From Hydrogenimonas sp. (GTDB taxonomy: Bacteria > Campylobacterota > Campylobacteria > Campylobacterales > Hydrogenimonadaceae): a stretch of 18,883 nucleotides of DNA. Below, piece by piece: positions 1 to 7,710 of this stretch. Within the stretch, counting starts at the first letter, position 1. The number at the start of each line of letters is the position of its first letter. The stretch lies in NCBI RefSeq assembly GCF_029933015.1, contig NZ_JAOZOZ010000018.1, positions 1 through 18,883 on the forward strand, given 5' to 3'. Below the pieces are notes generated by a model that was not told where the DNA came from, ran no database searches, and saw nothing but the letters and a program-made list of their open reading frames with translations. The translations under genes and the position numbers were made by a program.

Positions 1-711
1 TATCCCGAAGCGGCGATGGCGACGCTGGAGGTGCTGGAAGACCACGGTTTTGCTGTGGAGTATCCAGATGGGCAGAGCTGCTGCGGACAGCCTTTTTTGA
101 ACAACGGATTGATCGACGAGGCGAGGCCGCTGGCCGACCGCTTCGTCGAACTCTTCGCCGACTACGACTATGTAGTCGCTCCCTCGAGCAGCTGCATCGG
201 GGCGGTGAAGTTCCGCTACGAAGGGGTGACGCGCGATGCCCGCTATCCGCTGCTTCGGCCCAGGCTCTACGAACTCTGCGAGTTTCTGCACGACGTGGTG
301 GGAGTGGAGAATCTGCGTTTTTCTCCCTGCCATGCCCGGGTGGGGCTGCACAACAGCTGTCACGCCGTTCGGGAGCTCGGGCTGGCGACGCCCAGCGAGC
401 TCAACATCCCCCACTACTCGAAGATCAAAGCGGTCCTCTCACGGGTGGAGGGGCTCGAAATCGTCGAGCCTTCCCGGGACGAATGCTGCGGTTTCGGGGG
501 TACCTTCTGCGTCCAGGAACCGGATGTCTCGGCGATGATGGGGCGCGACCGCCTCGCCGACCACCTTGCCAACGGCGTCGAGATCATGGCGGGGGTGGAC
601 ATGAGCTGCCTGATGCACATGGAGGGGCTGGCGAAGCGGGACGGGACGACGATGCGCTTCGTCCACGTGGCGCAGCTGATGAGAGGAAACCCGGAGAGGA
701 GCGTCGAATGA
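1..711 (+). CDS. lutA: LutA/LldE L-lactate oxidation Fe-S subunit, 5' partial
   Basis: The reading frame is open from base 1, so the first ATG at 16 is internal and the true start lies upstream; comparison with the usual LutA N-terminus suggests roughly 15-25 residues are missing. Two CCG (cysteine-rich, heterodisulfide-reductase-like) motifs are visible, QSCCGQP early and DECCGFGG late, together with a CHARVGLHNSCH segment; these are typical of LutA/LldE. In known systems LutA works with LutB and LutC in a cytoplasmic or membrane-associated complex oxidising L-lactate to pyruvate. The stop TGA (709-711) overlaps the lutB ATG (708-710), pointing to translational coupling. The order lutA-lutB-lutC supports the call. 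The family also resembles glycolate oxidase and heterodisulfide reductase subunits, but the three-gene context makes lactate oxidation much the likeliest role. Confidence 0.9.
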   Translation, partial: YPEAAMATLEVLEDHGFAVEYPDGQSCCGQPFLNNGLIDEARPLADRFVELFADYDYVVAPSSSCIGAVKFRYEGVTRDARYPLLRPRLYELCEFLHDVVGVENLRFSPCHARVGLHNSCHAVRELGLATPSELNIPHYSKIKAVLSRVEGLEIVEPSRDECCGFGGTFCVQEPDVSAMMGRDRLADHLANGVEIMAGVDMSCLMHMEGLAKRDGTTMRFVHVAQLMRGNPERSVE

Positions 712-2087
712 GCGGCCGATGTCCGCCGGTCGACCATGCGAAAAACGCCGCATCCTTCACCGCCGACGCGAAGCGGGCCCACTGGCACGACGAGGCGCTC
801 TGGTTCGTGCGCCAAAAACGCGACAGAGCGGCGAAATCGGTACCCGAATGGGAGGCTCTCAGAGAGACGGCCGAAGCGGTCAAGGCCCACACGCTGAAGC
901 ATCTGGGATACTATCTGGAGCGTTTCGAAGAGCGGGCGAAGGCCAACGGCATCGAGGTCTACTGGGCCCGTGACGCCGCCGAGCACAACGCCATCGTGGC
1001 CCGGCTGCTGAATGAGCATGGGGCCGAAAGAGTGGTCAAAAGCAAATCGATGCTGACCGAAGAGTGCGGGCTCAACCCCCATCTGGAAAGCCTGGGTATC
1101 GAAGTGACCGATACCGACCTGGGAGAGCGGATCGTGCAGCTGGCGGGCGATCATCCGAGCCATATCGTCCTGCCCGCGATCCATATGAAAAAAGAGGATG
1201 TCTCCCGGATCTTCGCCGAGCATCTGCAGACCGATCCGGAAAACTCCGACCCGGGGTATCTGACCCGGGCGGCCCGCCGCCATCTGCGCCGAAAATTTCT
1301 CGAAGCCGACGCGGCGATCACGGGGGTCAACTTCGCCCTGGCGGAGGAGGGGGCGTTCGTCGTCTGCACCAACGAAGGCAACGCCGATCTGGGGACGGCG
1401 CTGCCCGGTCTGCACATCGCCTGCATGGGGCTGGAAAAGATCCTTCCTTCGGCGAAGGAGCTGGGAATCTTCACGCGGCTGCTGGCCCGAAGCGCGACGG
1501 GACAGGCGATCACGACCTACACCTCCCACTTCAGAAAGCCCAGACCGGGGGGCAGGCTCTGCGTGGTGATCGTCGACAACGGTCGAAGCCGGCTCCTGCG
1601 TGGGGAGTACGCCAAAACCCTCTCGTGCATCCGTTGCGGCGCCTGCATGAACACCTGTCCCGTCTACCGGCGCAGCGGCGGCCACAGTTACGGCTACGTG
1701 ATCCCGGGCCCTATCGGCTCCGTGCTGGCGGGAGCGAGGGAGGTTGCGACCTACGCGTCGCTTCCCTTCGCCTGTTCGCTCTGCGCCTCCTGCGACAACG
1801 TCTGCCCCGTACGGATCGATCTGCACAAAACACTCTATCGGGAGCGTGAAGAGGCGATCGACATCCCGTGTTATGCAGGAAAGAAGCGGCTGCTACACCT
1901 GATGTCGTGGGTGCTGCAGCGTCCCCGGCTTTACGGTCTGCTGATGGGAGCGATGCGTTTTCTGCTGCCCCGTCTGCCCCGGCCGCTGCTGTACAGCCGT
2001 TTCAACGTCTGGGGACGGGATCGGGAGACGCCGATGCCCGCTCCCCGGTCCTTCAGGGATCTCTACAGAGAGAGGAGAAGTCGATGA
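708..2087 (+). CDS. lutB: LutB/LldF L-lactate oxidation iron-sulfur protein
   Basis: This 459-aa protein matches the usual LutB length. The frame stays open upstream to 483, but the ATG at 708 is chosen because it overlaps the lutA stop as ATGA. The N-terminal half is the LUD-type domain (for example the TNEGNADLG segment). The C-terminal part holds two ferredoxin-like 4Fe-4S motifs: C307-x2-C310-x2-C313-x3-C317P and C356-x2-C359-x2-C362-x3-C366P. It is expected to relay electrons from lactate oxidation to the respiratory chain together with LutA and LutC. The C-terminal extension after the second cluster is basic and hydrophobic, with leucine-rich stretches, and may help membrane association (inference). 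The stop overlaps the lutC start (ATGA at 2084-2087). Confidence 0.93.
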   Translation: MSGRCPPVDHAKNAASFTADAKRAHWHDEALWFVRQKRDRAAKSVPEWEALRETAEAVKAHTLKHLGYYLERFEERAKANGIEVYWARDAAEHNAIVARLLNEHGAERVVKSKSMLTEECGLNPHLESLGIEVTDTDLGERIVQLAGDHPSHIVLPAIHMKKEDVSRIFAEHLQTDPENSDPGYLTRAARRHLRRKFLEADAAITGVNFALAEEGAFVVCTNEGNADLGTALPGLHIACMGLEKILPSAKELGIFTRLLARSATGQAITTYTSHFRKPRPGGRLCVVIVDNGRSRLLRGEYAKTLSCIRCGACMNTCPVYRRSGGHSYGYVIPGPIGSVLAGAREVATYASLPFACSLCASCDNVCPVRIDLHKTLYREREEAIDIPCYAGKKRLLHLMSWVLQRPRLYGLLMGAMRFLLPRLPRPLLYSRFNVWGRDRETPMPAPRSFRDLYRERRSR

Positions 2088-2635
2088 ACGCCCGTGAAAC
2101 GATACTGAACGCCTTGAAAGAGCGCCGGGAAGCTCCCGCGGACCGCCCTCTTTTCGAAAAGGAACCGATGCGTTTCGACGATCTTTCCGAAGCTTTCGCC
2201 ACGGCTCTCGAAGCCGCCGGCGGGGAAGCGGTCGAGACGGAGGAGGTGAGTGCCGAAGCGATCGCCGGCCACTTTCGATTCGAGGGGCGTATCCTCGATA
2301 CCAGGGAGAGCGGGGAAGCGCTTTCCCGCCGGGACGGGATCGGCCTCGTTATCGTCGAAGGGGCGTTCGGCGTAGCCGAAAACGGTGCCGTCTGGATCGA
2401 CCCGAAGGAGCGCTATCCCAGAGAGCTGCTGACCCTGGCCGAAAACGTGGCGGTGGTGCTGAAAAAGGGTGCGATCGTCGCGACGATGCACGAAGCCTAC
2501 GAACGGATCGACTTTTCCGGCATCTCCTACGCCCTCTTCATGGCCGGCCCCTCCAAGACCGCCGACATCGAGCAGGCCCTGGTCATCGGCGCCCACGGCG
2601 CCATCGGAATGAGAGTCTTTCTGCAGGGACGTTGA
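2084..2635 (+). CDS. lutC: LutC/LldG L-lactate oxidation subunit (LUD domain)
   Basis: The gene encodes 183 aa starting at ATG 2084, which overlaps the lutB stop and follows a strong purine-rich site (GAGAGGAGAAG). The frame is open upstream to 1868, but that extension only shadows lutB. The protein is a single LUD domain: the GLVIVEGAFGVAENGAVWI segment followed by the C-terminal ALVIGAHGAIGMRVFL segment is the conserved LutC core. It is shorter than Bacillus LutC (about 240 aa), mainly at the N-terminus. It is the third gene of the lactate operon. No gene follows on this strand before the convergent lhgO, so this is the probable operon end. Confidence 0.9.
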   Translation: MNARETILNALKERREAPADRPLFEKEPMRFDDLSEAFATALEAAGGEAVETEEVSAEAIAGHFRFEGRILDTRESGEALSRRDGIGLVIVEGAFGVAENGAVWIDPKERYPRELLTLAENVAVVLKKGAIVATMHEAYERIDFSGISYALFMAGPSKTADIEQALVIGAHGAIGMRVFLQGR

Positions 2636-2696
2636 AATCCCGTCGCCATTTTGGCTGAACCGGGATCCGAAAATCGACGATAAACTTGACAACCAG

Positions 2697-2720
2697 AAAG
2701 AGGGTACGCTCCCCTTTTAT
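2697..2720 (+). terminator. weak hairpin after lutC, possible terminator
   Basis: An imperfect stem can be drawn between 2697-2704 (AAAGAGGG) and 2711-2718 (CCCCTTTT) with one mismatch, one G-U pair and a six-base loop, followed by an AT-rich stretch. It sits 60 bp after the lutC stop, between two convergent genes, where a terminator is expected. Pairing was done by eye. Confidence 0.35.
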
Positions 2721-2759
2721 AATTATCAATTATCAATTATCAATTATCAATTATCAATT
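2721..2759. repeat. AATTATC heptanucleotide tandem repeat
   Basis: Five perfect tandem copies of AATTATC (2721-2755) are followed by a partial AATT. The array lies between convergent lutC and lhgO and covers the lhgO stop codon (TGA on the minus strand, 2754-2756). The lhgO stop falls in the first unit met by the ribosome, so changes in copy number further out would not alter the protein. Confidence 0.95.
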
Positions 2760-3944
2760 GACATACTTCTCCACCACCCACTCCGCGAAAGAGAGACTGC
2801 ACGTAAAGGCCGGTGAGACGGCGTTGAGGATGTGAACGGAGGTTTCGTCCCCCTCGACGACGAAATCCTGGACCAGTTCGAGTGTGCGGGTATCGAGCAG
2901 CTGGGCGCGGATGCCCGGGGTGCTCCAACGGTCGAACTTTTTCTCGTCGATGCTTTTGACCATGTCGCGGGCCAGGGAGGCCAGATGGGCTTTGGAGTAT
3001 TTCCTGAACTCTTCGAAGGCCAGGGATCGGAAATTGAAGCGGTTGGTGACGAAGAGTCTGGCTTCGTACCAGAGGATCTCCACCAGATCGTCGATGTCGA
3101 AGTTTTTGAAACCTTCGTAGTTTTCCCGCCAGAAGGCAGGAATCGCCGTGGGGCCGATCTTGATCTTTCCGTCGACGGTGACGGTGTAGTGGACGCCGAG
3201 GAAAGGGTTTTTGAGGTTCGGGACCGGATAGATGTTGGTGACGATAGGGTGGTCCTCTCCCCCGTATCTGAGATAGATCCCCTTGAAGGGGATGATCGTG
3301 TACTCTTCGCCGAAGCCGAACTGTTTGGCGATCTTGTCGGCGTAGAGACCGGCGCAGTTGATGATGGTTTCGGCTTCGAAGGTGCTTCGGTCGGTCTTGA
3401 TACGGTTGAGGCCGACACGGTAGAGATATTTCGTATTCAGATAGAGGTTCGCGCCCCTTTCCATGACCACGTCTCTGAGTCTCCTCACCACCTCTTTGGG
3501 ATTGACGGTGGCCGTAGTGGGACTGTGGAGAGCGAAGCGGTGTGTTCTGACGTTGGGATCGATCGTCTCCAGCTCCCTCTCGTCGATGATCCGGACATCG
3601 ACACCGTTGGTCTTGCCCCGTTTTTCCAACTCGTGGAGGGTTTCGACCTCCGCGTCGTTTCTGGCGACGACCACCTTTCCGCAAGCGTTGATCTTGAGGC
3701 CGTGCTCCCGGCAGAAGGTTTTCAGACGGGCGTTTCCCTCCCTTGTGAAACGGGCTTTGAGGGAGTCCGCCGTGTAGTAGAAACCGGCGTGCAGCACGCC
3801 ACTGTTGCGGCCGCTGGCGTGCATCGCCACATCTTTCTCTTTCTCGATGATCGAGATCGATTTTCCCGGATATTTTTCCTGCAGCGCTTTGGCGACACTC
3901 AATCCGATGATTCCTGCACCGATGACGAGAAAGTCGGTTTTCAT
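2754..3944 (-). CDS. lhgO: L-2-hydroxyglutarate oxidase (FAD-dependent)
   Basis: This 396-aa FAD oxidoreductase of the DAO/LhgO family opens with a Rossmann FAD-binding motif (FLVIGAGIIGLSVA, residues 5-18), then HASGRNSGVLHAGFYY, a segment characteristic of LhgO/L2HGDH. The C-terminal region has the FAD-contacting NAVSPAFT segment. It oxidises L-2-hydroxyglutarate to 2-oxoglutarate, usually passing electrons to quinones, and removes a by-product of malate dehydrogenase and similar enzymes. The start at 3944 is supported by an AGGA site about 7 bases upstream on the minus strand and by the FAD motif at the very N-terminus. It is convergent with lutC, and downstream of the malic enzyme but separated from it by a strong hairpin, so it is probably transcribed from its own promoter. 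A long open frame on the opposite strand here is a shadow. Confidence 0.9.
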   Translation of the reverse strand: MKTDFLVIGAGIIGLSVAKALQEKYPGKSISIIEKEKDVAMHASGRNSGVLHAGFYYTADSLKARFTREGNARLKTFCREHGLKINACGKVVVARNDAEVETLHELEKRGKTNGVDVRIIDERELETIDPNVRTHRFALHSPTTATVNPKEVVRRLRDVVMERGANLYLNTKYLYRVGLNRIKTDRSTFEAETIINCAGLYADKIAKQFGFGEEYTIIPFKGIYLRYGGEDHPIVTNIYPVPNLKNPFLGVHYTVTVDGKIKIGPTAIPAFWRENYEGFKNFDIDDLVEILWYEARLFVTNRFNFRSLAFEEFRKYSKAHLASLARDMVKSIDEKKFDRWSTPGIRAQLLDTRTLELVQDFVVEGDETSVHILNAVSPAFTCSLSFAEWVVEKYVN

Positions 3945-3971
3945 GCTCGGTCCTGTGATGGTTTTCGAAAA

Positions 3972-3977
3972 ATTATA
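3972..3977 (-). promoter_or_regulatory. -10 box of the lhgO promoter
   Basis: On the minus strand this is a perfect TATAAT in an AT-rich setting, 27 bases upstream of the lhgO ATG. That would put transcription start near 3965 and give a leader of about 20 nt carrying the AGGA ribosome site. No good -35 is evident, which is normal for Campylobacterota. Confidence 0.6.
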
Positions 3978-4030
3978 ACGTATGAAACTATAGATGGATG
4001 AAAATGTGGAAGAAAGAGATCGTTCTTTTC

Positions 4031-4053
4031 GTTTCGTATATCCTATACGAAAC
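4031..4053. promoter_or_regulatory. perfect palindrome upstream of lhgO, candidate operator
   Basis: Two perfect 10-bp arms, GTTTCGTATA and TATACGAAAC, are separated by TCC. The site lies 87 bp upstream of the lhgO ATG and about 54 bp upstream of its -10 box, directly after the malic-enzyme terminator. Arm length and spacing suit a dimeric regulator. It could alternatively be a second RNA hairpin, but no U-tract follows on the minus strand. Confidence 0.5.
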
Positions 4054-4054
4054 A

Positions 4055-4073
4055 GGGGACCCCGAAGGGCCCC
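4055..4073 (-). terminator. UUCG-loop hairpin terminator of the malic enzyme
   Basis: Read on the minus strand, GGGGCCC-TTCG-GGGTCCCC forms a seven-pair GC stem with one bulged U and a C(UUCG)G tetraloop, starting 10 bases after the malic-enzyme stop. The following tract (TGTTTCG) is only weakly U-rich. It separates maeB from lhgO transcription. Confidence 0.65.
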
Positions 4074-4082
4074 GATGAAATA

Positions 4083-5378
4083 TCAGAGTTTGCCGTCGAG
4101 GTGATCGGCGAGGCGCTGCAGTTTGACGCGATAGGCGTCTTTGTCGAAATCTTTGACACGTGCGACACCGTCTTCGACCGCGGCTTCTGCGACGGCTGAT
4201 GCGACCCATACCAGAACACGGCGGTCGAACGGAGAAGGAATGATGTATTCGGGTCCGAACTCCATGTTTTCACGGCCGTGGGCTTTCTTGACATGCTCGG
4301 GAACCGGCTCTTTCGCCAGGGCTGCGAGAGCTTTTGCCGCGGCCATTTTCATGCCTTCGGTGATTTTCGTGGCGCGTACGTCGAGTGCACCGCGGAAGAT
4401 CTGCGGGAATCCCAGAACGTTGTTGACCTGGTTCGGGAAGTCGCTTCGGCCGGTACCGACGATGACGTCCGGGCGTGCCTCTTTGGCGACCGGAGGCATG
4501 ATTTCGGGAATCGGGTTGGCGCAGGCGAAGATGATCGGGGCTTCCGCCATCGTCTTGACCATATCCGCGCTGATGAGATCCGGACCGGAAAGACCCAGAA
4601 CCATGTCGGCACCCTTCATCGCGTCTTCGAGGGTTCTGTCCGGCGTATCGAAAGCGAACTCCTGCTTGTATTTGTTGAGGTCGGTACGTCCGCTGTGGAT
4701 GACGCCTTTGGAGTCGAGCATCGTGATGTTCTTGACGCCGAGCTGCTTGTACATCTTCGCACATGCGATACCGGAAGCGCCGGCACCGACGACGACGACT
4801 TTCAGATCTTCGACCGGCTTGCCCGTCATTTCGAGGACGTTGATGAGGCCGGCCGTGGTGATGACCGCCGTACCGTGCTGATCGTCGTGGAAGACGGGTA
4901 CGTTACAGATCTCTTTGAGGCGCTCTTCGATCTCGAAACATTTGGGTGCTTTGATATCTTCGAGGTTGATGCCGCCGAACGTGTCGGCGATGCGTGCGAC
5001 CGTCTCGATGATCTCTTCGGTATCTTTCGTGTTGAGTTCGATGTCGATGGCGTCGACGTTGGCGAAGGTCTTGAAGAGGACCGCTTTACCCTCCATGACC
5101 GGCTTGGAAGCGAGGTGTCCGATGTCTCCGAGACCCAGAACGGCGGTTCCGTCGCTGATGACGGCGACCAGGTTGCCTTTGTTGGTGTAGTCGAACGCCG
5201 TATCGATATCTTTCTCGATCTCGAGGCAGGGGTAGGCGACGCCGGGGCTGTAGGCCATCGCCAGCTCTTTTTCCGTGTCACACGGTTTCGTGATGAGTGT
5301 TCCGATTTTACCGTTGGTGTCGAACTCGTTGCGCGCTTTGTGGTACTGTAGTGATTCTTCTTTGAACGTGTCGCTCAT
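4083..5378 (-). CDS. maeB: NAD(P)-dependent malic enzyme, short form
   Basis: This 431-aa protein carries out oxidative decarboxylation of L-malate to pyruvate and CO2. Family features seen are MAYSPGVAYPC (Y43), EGKAVLF (K98, catalytic lysine), GGINLEDI (metal-binding E140/D141), VFHDDQHGTA (164-170) and a Rossmann motif VVVVGAGASGIA (194-205). The length matches the short malic enzyme without the C-terminal phosphotransacetylase-like domain found in the roughly 760-aa MaeB, so the maeB symbol is by family only; NAD versus NADP use cannot be read off. The start at 5378 has a strong AGGAG site 8 bases upstream. It is transcribed divergently from oadGAB, which also makes pyruvate from a C4 acid, so the two may share control. 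Confidence 0.93.
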   Translation of the reverse strand: MSDTFKEESLQYHKARNEFDTNGKIGTLITKPCDTEKELAMAYSPGVAYPCLEIEKDIDTAFDYTNKGNLVAVISDGTAVLGLGDIGHLASKPVMEGKAVLFKTFANVDAIDIELNTKDTEEIIETVARIADTFGGINLEDIKAPKCFEIEERLKEICNVPVFHDDQHGTAVITTAGLINVLEMTGKPVEDLKVVVVGAGASGIACAKMYKQLGVKNITMLDSKGVIHSGRTDLNKYKQEFAFDTPDRTLEDAMKGADMVLGLSGPDLISADMVKTMAEAPIIFACANPIPEIMPPVAKEARPDVIVGTGRSDFPNQVNNVLGFPQIFRGALDVRATKITEGMKMAAAKALAALAKEPVPEHVKKAHGRENMEFGPEYIIPSPFDRRVLVWVASAVAEAAVEDGVARVKDFDKDAYRVKLQRLADHLDGKL

Positions 5379-5410
5379 GTTACTCTCCTGTTGGAATTAA
5401 AGGTATTACC

Positions 5411-5434
5411 ATTCTACACTCTTTATGCTGTCAA
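5411..5434 (-). promoter_or_regulatory. possible malic enzyme promoter region
   Basis: On the minus strand a consensus TTGACA (5429-5434) precedes TAGAAT (5411-5416), but the spacing of 12 bases is too short for a classical pair. A later GGTAATA lies at a more usual distance. The true -10 is therefore uncertain. Confidence 0.3.
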
Positions 5435-5474
5435 AAAGGGGTTGTCGAACCATTTGGACTAGCATGTCGAAAAA

Positions 5475-5495
5475 AGTGTAACATTTTTCTACACT
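5475..5495. promoter_or_regulatory. AGTGTA-N9-TACACT palindrome, candidate shared operator
   Basis: Perfect 6-bp arms AGTGTA and TACACT are separated by nine mostly AT bases. The 9-mer TTCTACACT that includes the right arm recurs at 5412-5420, inside the malic-enzyme leader/promoter. Two related sites in the region between divergent maeB and oadG suggest a common regulator. Confidence 0.45.
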
Positions 5496-5541
5496 ATTTC
5501 GAACCGTAAAAGACTTCAATCCCACGGAAGTATTTTTTGGC

Positions 5542-5547
5542 TAAAAT
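5542..5547 (+). promoter_or_regulatory. -10 box of the oadGAB operon promoter
   Basis: TAAAAT is preceded by a run of T (TATTTTTTGGC), the usual Campylobacterota housekeeping promoter style, and lies 29 bases before the oadG ATG. The expected transcription start is near 5553, leaving a short leader with AGGAT at 5565-5569. Confidence 0.6.
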
Positions 5548-5576
5548 GAACGTCATATAAAAACAGGATCGGTGAT

Positions 5577-5831
5577 ATGGAAGATATGGTAGCGGAATCG
5601 TTCAAATATACGGTTCTTGGAATGGGTGTCGTCTTTCTGTTTCTCTACATCCTCGTACTGATGCTCCGTCTGCAGAAAAGTCTGATCGTCAGATTTTTCC
5701 CGCAGGAGAAAGAGGTATCGACGGTTTCGGTACGGCCTCAGGCTGTCGCAAACGACGGCAAAGAGGAGAGAAGAAAGATCGCCGCGATGACGGCGGCCAT
5801 ACACCACCATAAAAAAGTGATGAGGAAATAG
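5577..5831 (+). CDS. oadG: oxaloacetate decarboxylase gamma subunit
   Basis: This 84-aa protein has one transmembrane helix at about residues 11-31, a basic cytoplasmic segment, and a C-terminal MTAAIHHHKK histidine cluster (H76-H78). Gamma subunits of sodium-pump decarboxylases have this architecture, and in characterised OadG proteins the C-terminal histidines help bind a metal ion that assists decarboxylation. OadG anchors the alpha subunit to the membrane beta subunit. The ATG at 5577 follows AGGAT at 5565. The stop is one base before the oadA GTG, and the gamma-alpha-beta order is the classical oad arrangement. Confidence 0.88.
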   Translation: MEDMVAESFKYTVLGMGVVFLFLYILVLMLRLQKSLIVRFFPQEKEVSTVSVRPQAVANDGKEERRKIAAMTAAIHHHKKVMRK

Positions 5832-5832
5832 C

Positions 5833-7701
5833 GTGAAGAAATTTATCGATGTTATGGATACGACCTTCAGGGACGGATTCCAGTCCGTCTTCGGCGGCCG
5901 GGTGCTTATGGAGGATTTTCTGCCGGCGGTGGAAGCGGCGAGAGAGGCGGGGATCACCCACTTCGAGTTCGGCGGAGGGGCGAGGTTTCAGAGCCTCTTT
6001 TTCTATCTGAGGGAGAACGCTTTCGAGATGATGGACCGCTTCCGCGAAAAGGCGGGTCCCGAGGCCAATCTCCAGACCCTGGCGCGGGGGATCAATACGG
6101 TCATGCTCGATACCGGCAGCCGGGAGCTGATCGATCTGCACGCCAAACTCTTCAAGAAACACTCGACGACGACGATCCGCAACTTCGACGCCCTCAACGA
6201 CGTGGACAACCTCGCCTTCAGCGCCGAGTGTATCCACAACCACGGCCTGCGCCACGAAGTGGTGATCACGATCATGGATCTTCCCCCCGGATGCACCGGG
6301 GCCCACGACGCCGACTTCTACGAGAAGGTACTGCGGAAAATTCTCGATTCGGGGCTGCCTTTCGACAGTCTCTGCTTCAAGGACGCCAGCGGCACCTCCA
6401 ACCCCAACAAAGTCTACGAAACCATCAGCCGGGCCCGCAAGCTGCTGCCGGAACACACCCATATCCGTCTGCATACCCACGAGACGGCAGGGGTCAGCGT
6501 GGCGTGCTACCTGGCGGCCCTGGAGGCGGGAGTCGACGGGATCGACCTGGCCGTCGCGCCCGTCAGCGGCGGGACGAGCCAGCCCGACATCCTGACGCTG
6601 CTGCACGCCGTCAAAGGGGGCGAGTTCGATCTGGGCGGCCTGGAGCTGGAGAAGGTGCTGCGGTACGAAGAGGTGCTCAACGACTGCCTGAGCGACTATT
6701 TCATTCCGCCGGAAGCGACGCAGGTGTCGCCGCTGATCCCCTTCTCGCCGATGCCCGGCGGCGCCCTCACCTCCAACACCCAGATGATGCGCGACAACGG
6801 CATCCTCGACAAGTACCCCCTGGTGATCCGGGCGATGCGCGAAGTGGTGGAGAAGGGCGGCTACGGCACGTCGGTGACGCCGGTGTCGCAGTTTTACTGG
6901 CAGCAGGCTTTCAACAACGTCATGTTCGGTCCCTGGAAAAAGATCGCCCCGGGCTACGGCCGCATGGTGCTGGGATATTTCGGCAAGACGCCGGTGGCGC
7001 CCGATCCGGAAATCGTGAAGATCGCCGCCGAGCAGCTGAAACTGGAACCGACGACGGAGAACCCTCTGGATATCGCCGACCGGGACGAGAAGAAGTCGAT
7101 CGCCTACTGGAAAGATGTGCTCGAGAAAGAGGGGATCGAGGCGACGGAAGAGAACATCTTCATCGCCGCGTCGTGTCAGGAGAAGGGGATCGCCTTCCTC
7201 AAGGGCGAAAGTCCCCTGATGGTGCGCAAGAAGAGTATGGAAGAGGCGGAAACCGCCGCGGCTTCGGCCAAAGCGCAGCCCGCGGCCGCTCCTTCGGCTC
7301 CCGCCCCGGCCGCTTCGGCCGGCGGCGTCTACACCGTCGTGGTCGACGGCGAGAAGTTCCGTGTCGAAGTGGTCGAAGGGGAGGGGGAACCCTCCGTCAA
7401 AAGCGTCGAGAGCGTCGAATCCGTCCCGCAGGCTCCGAAGTCCGAACCGAAAGCGACACCCGTGGGCCATGAAAAGGTCGACCACAACATGGTGGAGGTG
7501 AAGGCACAGATTCCGGGAACGGTTCTGAAAGTTCTCAAAAATCCCGGAGAGAGGATCGAGGAGGATGAAGTGATCATGATCATCGAAGCGATGAAGATGG
7601 AGATCGAGATCCCCTCGCCCAAAGCGGGTGTGCTGGTCAAAGTCGACGTGAACCAGGGCGACACGGTGCAGGAAGGGCAGGTGCTCGCCCATGTCCAGTA
7701 G
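5833..7701 (+). CDS. oadA: oxaloacetate decarboxylase alpha / PycB-type carboxyltransferase-biotin subunit
   Basis: This 622-aa protein starts at GTG 5833, after GAGGAA ending 4 bases upstream. The N-terminal carboxyltransferase domain shows MDTTFRDGFQS (residues 8-18), the lysine expected to be carboxylated in CFKDASG (K183) and the metal site HTHETAG (H214, H216). A conserved PYC/OADA region follows, then an Ala/Pro-rich linker (about 475-500), and a C-terminal biotinyl domain with EAMKM, biotin lysine K588. It moves CO2 from oxaloacetate to biotin, giving pyruvate, before decarboxylation in OadB. The same protein family serves as subunit B of two-subunit pyruvate carboxylase; the flanking oadG and oadB and the absence of a biotin carboxylase gene here favour the decarboxylase role, though a dual role with a distant PycA is possible. 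Confidence 0.9.
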   Translation: MKKFIDVMDTTFRDGFQSVFGGRVLMEDFLPAVEAAREAGITHFEFGGGARFQSLFFYLRENAFEMMDRFREKAGPEANLQTLARGINTVMLDTGSRELIDLHAKLFKKHSTTTIRNFDALNDVDNLAFSAECIHNHGLRHEVVITIMDLPPGCTGAHDADFYEKVLRKILDSGLPFDSLCFKDASGTSNPNKVYETISRARKLLPEHTHIRLHTHETAGVSVACYLAALEAGVDGIDLAVAPVSGGTSQPDILTLLHAVKGGEFDLGGLELEKVLRYEEVLNDCLSDYFIPPEATQVSPLIPFSPMPGGALTSNTQMMRDNGILDKYPLVIRAMREVVEKGGYGTSVTPVSQFYWQQAFNNVMFGPWKKIAPGYGRMVLGYFGKTPVAPDPEIVKIAAEQLKLEPTTENPLDIADRDEKKSIAYWKDVLEKEGIEATEENIFIAASCQEKGIAFLKGESPLMVRKKSMEEAETAAASAKAQPAAAPSAPAPAASAGGVYTVVVDGEKFRVEVVEGEGEPSVKSVESVESVPQAPKSEPKATPVGHEKVDHNMVEVKAQIPGTVLKVLKNPGERIEEDEVIMIIEAMKMEIEIPSPKAGVLVKVDVNQGDTVQEGQVLAHVQ

Positions 7702-7710
7702 GAGTTTGTG

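Noticed and set aside
483..707. N-terminal extension of lutB upstream of ATG 708
   Set aside because: It overlaps lutA coding sequence, has shadow-like composition, and the ATGA junction gives a better start.
414..1826. 470-aa minus-strand open frame across lutA/lutB
   Set aside because: Shadow of lutA/lutB; low-complexity composition and no family motif.
2721..2759. CRISPR-like array
   Set aside because: The units are 7 bp with no spacers and no cas genes are nearby; it is a simple tandem repeat.
2832..4001. 389-aa plus-strand open frame opposite lhgO
   Set aside because: It mirrors the conserved FAD enzyme on the minus strand; acidic, Val/Asp-rich shadow composition without motifs.
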